NCBI GenBank assembly: GCA_963822695.1
Contig: CAWGJH010000024.1
Location: 348,596-412,595 of the forward strand
DNA: 64,000 nt
Origin: GCA-003244245 sp963822695
Lineage (GTDB): Bacteria; Actinomycetota; Actinomycetes; Mycobacteriales; Pseudonocardiaceae
Direction of reading: 5' to 3'
The notes below the pieces were generated by a model. It made no database searches. It was given only the letters and a program-made list of their open reading frames with translations, and had not been told where the DNA came from. A program made the position numbers and the translations under genes. Of the stretch, positions 61,490 through 64,000 are shown in pieces. The first letter of the stretch is position 1, and every line of letters starts with the position of its first letter.

Positions 61490-62026
61490 AATCGTTGCAG
61501 TTCAGATGACCTGGGACTTGTCAACGCGCTGTCAGCACATTGGCGAACCAGAACGCACGCTCGTGAATGAGCCGCTCGCCGGTCCGCGGCGTATTCCGCT
61601 GACGGCGCTGCCTCGGGACGCGCCTGCCCGCGTCAGCGACCCCGGACCCACAGCCACAGCGGCAGCCGCGACGCGCTGGACGACACGCCGTCCTGGCCAT
61701 GGACTGGCTGCACCCCATGGCTCTCTGGCGCCCAGAGCCGGTAAGCATGTGACATGAACCACACTCTCATATGACGGAACGTCACCGCAGGCAAAGAAAC
61801 TAGGCTGCTGCACCGCTCCTGATATATCAACAAGACTAATTACAACGATATAATAATCTAGCTGCAATCAACCCAGCTGTTACCGCCACCCTAACGGGTT
61901 ACCCGACTGCTCAAACTGAGCCGTAGACACGCCGTCGAACGACTGCTTTAGTGCGAAGATGACCGTCGGGCACGGTTTTACTCCCTTGGGCATAACTTCC
62001 CAGCGATAGTCGAGGCGCGGTGGGCG
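61490..62026. other. Intergenic stretch with an AT-rich core, no intact gene seen
   Basis: 537 bases. No coding frame with family similarity was found on either strand. Bases 61795-61870 are strikingly AT-rich (ATATATCAACAAGACTAATT and ACGATATAATAATCTAG), unlike the rest of the window, and could hold a promoter or be foreign. From 61952 the frame of the next gene is open and reads family-like residues without a start codon. Confidence 0.4.
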
Positions 62027-62482
62027 GTGTTCTTCGACGCCCTCAGCGATACCTGGCACTATGACCAAGAGGCGGAATGGGGCCTGACTAACGCACAACA
62101 CTATCGGCCACAGTTCTTCCTCCCTCGTCTCAATGCGTACCTAGAAGTGCAACGACTCGACGACCACCAGACCCGCCAATTTCTGCAGCACTACTACCCA
62201 GAGATCGAGGAACACGTCGTCTACCTTGCTGTGGGGGATCTGCCCGACGAGCAGCAGCTGGGCACCACTGGATGGTGGGACCCCAGGCGCGGCCAGGGCG
62301 TCAGGAGCCTGACCCCCGGATACGACTGGGGGGCATGGTTCCCGCCCGGTTACTCTGGCGTTCTCCGGGCCATAGAAGCCGCCAGAACCAAGGAGTTTGA
62401 GTCAGCAATACCTCGAGGGCGTCAGCCCGGGGAAGAAGTCAGGGACATACCCGAGAGGGAATGGGAACAACGTCCGGAGTGA
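62027..62482 (+). CDS. Hypothetical protein, nuclease-like fold candidate, N-terminus probably lost
   Basis: A 151-residue protein from GTG 62027: VFFDALSDTWHYDQEAEWGL and QFFLPRLNAYLEVQRLDDHQ. It resembles actinomycete/phage proteins with 'SR.EARWAVFFDALG..W.YEPEG....YLPDFWLP....W.EVKG', a fold like PD-(D/E)XK nucleases. The conserved 'EARWA' precedes the GTG in frame, back to 61952, with no start codon, so the N-terminus seems truncated. The usual 'EVKG' catalytic strand is YLEVQR here, with Lys missing, suggesting inactivity. A Gln/Glu/Arg-rich tail follows. Assignment is tentative. Confidence 0.5.
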   Translation: MFFDALSDTWHYDQEAEWGLTNAQHYRPQFFLPRLNAYLEVQRLDDHQTRQFLQHYYPEIEEHVVYLAVGDLPDEQQLGTTGWWDPRRGQGVRSLTPGYDWGAWFPPGYSGVLRAIEAARTKEFESAIPRGRQPGEEVRDIPEREWEQRPE

Positions 62483-62883
62483 TCACGAAGAGGGCTCTGC
62501 TCAGTAGGTATGTCAGGCATGACTAACGCCTCTTAGAGTGCGATCCGACGTTGAGTCACGCCCAAGGAGCCGGTAAACCGCGCCGATATCACGGGCAGCC
62601 AGCGCGGTGTGTCGCCTACAGCATGCATTGGTGAGGTGCTCCAGCTTCTACTCGTCTCGTATGGACGACACCCAGGGCAGGGCAGGGACGGGTCCATCCT
62701 GAATCAGCGCCCGGTTCGGGGAATCGGTGCCCGCCAGTTGCGTGGGCCTGCGCTGAAGGGATGGGGAAAGCGCGAAGCCAAACCGGCAAGAGCACCAACC
62801 GTGCGCTGGGATAACCCGTACCTCCCGGCCCTGGGGCCTGGGCAGGGACGCTAACACCGAGCAAGCAGTCAGAAAAGAAAAAA
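62483..62883. other. Intergenic stretch, nothing recognised
   Basis: 401 bases between the truncated hypothetical gene and a terminator. A plus-strand frame (62609-62854) contains LQLLLVSYGRHPGQGRDGSI and GIGARQLRGPALKGWGKREA, but no start context or family is recognised. Nothing else is seen. Confidence 0.4.
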
Positions 62884-62914
62884 GATATTCCCGAACGGTC
62901 AGTTCGGGAATATC
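62884..62914 (-). terminator. Rho-independent terminator for the minus-strand XRE gene
   Basis: GATATTCCCGAAC, a five-base loop and GTTCGGGAATATC form a perfect 13-bp stem. On the minus strand it is followed by a T-rich tract (TTTTTTCTTTTC). It lies 66 bp beyond the stop at 62980. It is the clearest intrinsic terminator in the window. Confidence 0.85.
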
Positions 62915-62979
62915 ACACTACCCAGACAGACGAATGTGGGGACACATCACGTTGCGCCCCCACATCGGGAAAATAGCTG

Positions 62980-63926
62980 TCAGTCCAGCAACCCGATCCG
63001 TCCGGCGAATTCCCGTATCTCCGGGGCATACGACGGCTTGGCACGCTTCACGAGCGTGCTCACCATACCGCGCACGTCCCGCTTATGCTGAAAGTCCTGC
63101 GGGCAAATCCGTTCGGCCATCTTCAGATGCACAAAGACGGCCGCATCGTTATTGCGACATTCATAGCACCTGGCTACCTGGTACACAGCAGTGCCCCGTA
63201 GAGCGAGAAGTGTTCCGGCGTCCCGTTCGCCAGTAACGGCTCCAGCGCCTCGCTGCCTCTCATGGCAAGATCTAAGGCCCCGGCAGGCATGTCAATCGAC
63301 AGCATGACATGGCCAAGGCTCCACGTAGCGGCCGCAATTAAGAGCGGGTCTTCAGTCTCCTCGGCATAACGCATGGCTCGGTCGGAGACCATACCGCCTA
63401 GGTCGACTCGTCCGAGATGCTTCAACACCCCCCGGGCCAGTTGGTACAGCTCCGAGATTTGGCGGCAGGCTTGCACTGAGCGCCCGTATTCATACACAGC
63501 TCGCTCACTGTTGACGATCAGATCCGGCAGCACCCGCAGCACATCGCTATACTTACTCGGTGACGTGAACCACGCTTGATTAGCGGCGCTGATCCGCTCA
63601 CCCAACTCATCCAACGGGGGGACCTGCCTTGGATCAGCGAGCGCCACGGAGCGGTAGGTGAACAACGCCCGTTCCACCTCAGCCAACCGGGGGTTCACCG
63701 GCCCCTCATGATCCTCGCTCGGCGGCTCACCCAGCAAAGCTGAGGTACGCACCCCAAGCACCTTGGCCAGCTTGCGCAGCACCGGCACCGACGGCGTCTT
63801 GCTGTCAGCCTCGATCATCTCCAGGTAACGCACCGTGATACCCGCATGCGTCGCCAGCGAGACGGTGCTCATCCGCCGCCCAATGCGGTACAACCGGACG
63901 AGAGCACCGGTCGCAATGTCAGGCAC
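62980..63926 (-). pseudogene. XRE-family regulator, internally deleted and frameshifted
   Basis: The first part starts at GTG 63926, seven bases after AGGAGGT. It carries a helix-turn-helix (STVSLATHAGITVRYLEMIE, then TPSVPVLRKLAKVLGVRTSA) and a helical TPR-like region up to EHFSLYGALLCTR, stopping at 63174. The last part continues in another frame as YQVARCYECRNNDAAVFVHL to EIREFAGRIGLLD (stop at 62980), the usual C-terminus of this about 420-residue actinomycete family. About 100 central residues are missing at the join (63170-63190). The original terminator is still present downstream. Confidence 0.72.
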
Positions 63927-63958
63927 GGCTGACACCTCCTACAGGGGAATGGGACGGG

Positions 63959-64000
63959 TGGGCGCAGCAGGGGTCGAACCTGCGGCCTCTCGCTTGTAAG
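63959..64000 (-). tRNA. tRNA-Val (anticodon UAC), 3' part
   Basis: Reading the minus strand from the window edge: the anticodon loop CTTACAA (anticodon TAC), the 3' half of its stem (GCG...), the variable region, the T arm GCAGG-TTCGAAC-CCTGC, the acceptor strand TGCGCCC and discriminator A. CCA is not fully encoded (ACCC). The 5' half lies beyond the window. Assignment to Val rests on the partial loop. Such genes are common integration sites for actinomycete elements. Confidence 0.7.

Overview
The window is high-GC DNA that reads like a chromosome of a filamentous actinomycete of the order Pseudonocardiales (Amycolatopsis/Saccharopolyspora/Actinosynnema-like). This placement is an inference. 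It rests on frequent GTG/TTG starts, ATGA/GTGA gene overlaps, Actinobacteria-specific families (LprG/P55, TAP-like secreted hydrolase, F420 reductase, LppX-type lipoprotein, actinomycete HTH regulators) and a gene order matching Mycobacterium tuberculosis over several blocks: glnE-glnA2, TAP-like hydrolase, panB, RNase H/phosphatase-zinc ribbon-(nif3)-cobC, and ptpA-SURF1-cobD.

Layout. 1-3.8 kb: end of a MacB-type ABC permease, an APC amino-acid permease and a frameshifted amidohydrolase. 4-9 kb: a GluRS-like synthetase and IleRS. 9-12.4 kb: an EphD-type hydrolase/dehydrogenase fusion behind a perfect palindrome, with the remnant of its TetR regulator, then FKBP and a HemC paralogue. 12.4-13.0 kb: broken regulator fragments. 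13.1-14.4 kb: a 30-codon ORF with a strong ribosome binding site, coupled to a PLP C-S-lyase-like enzyme. 14.8-27.8 kb: FadD, GlnE, GlnA2, LprG-P55, a secreted TAP-like hydrolase, NadE and PanB. These are housekeeping, nitrogen-control and cofactor genes.

27.8-49.8 kb is an accessory island relative to the mycobacterial order. It holds an eight-gene minus-strand operon with a type-IV-secretion-like core (VirB2-, VirB3/PrgI-, VirB4-, VirB6- and VirB8-like proteins plus an SLT/NlpC-P60 hydrolase), ending in a hypothetical gene and an F420 reductase, with no relaxase or coupling ATPase in view. Next come an orphan HicB-like gene, a membrane-anchored periplasmic-binding-fold protein paired with a P-loop NTPase, and a duplicated small-ORF/XRE-regulator module in which each copy has lost a different half. 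A four-gene remnant of an actinomycete integrative element follows (including an unlisted 51-residue zinc ribbon), then an AT-richer DUF5919-like/HAD pair and a STAND-like ATPase with near-identical TPR units.

49.8-61.3 kb returns to the core: RNase P RNA, a TauE-like transporter, RNase H/phosphatase, zinc ribbon, a nif3 remnant, cobC, a 2H phosphoesterase, a cobalamin-binding protein, a ptpA-like phosphatase disrupted in its P-loop, fructosamine kinase, SURF1, cobD, an acyl-CoA ligase and a DUF985 cupin. 61.3-64 kb is decayed accessory DNA ending in the 3' half of a tRNA-Val.

The recurring theme is gene decay. At least ten genes are frameshifted, truncated or internally deleted, several with both ends still in place. 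Frameshift calls assume the base sequence is correct.
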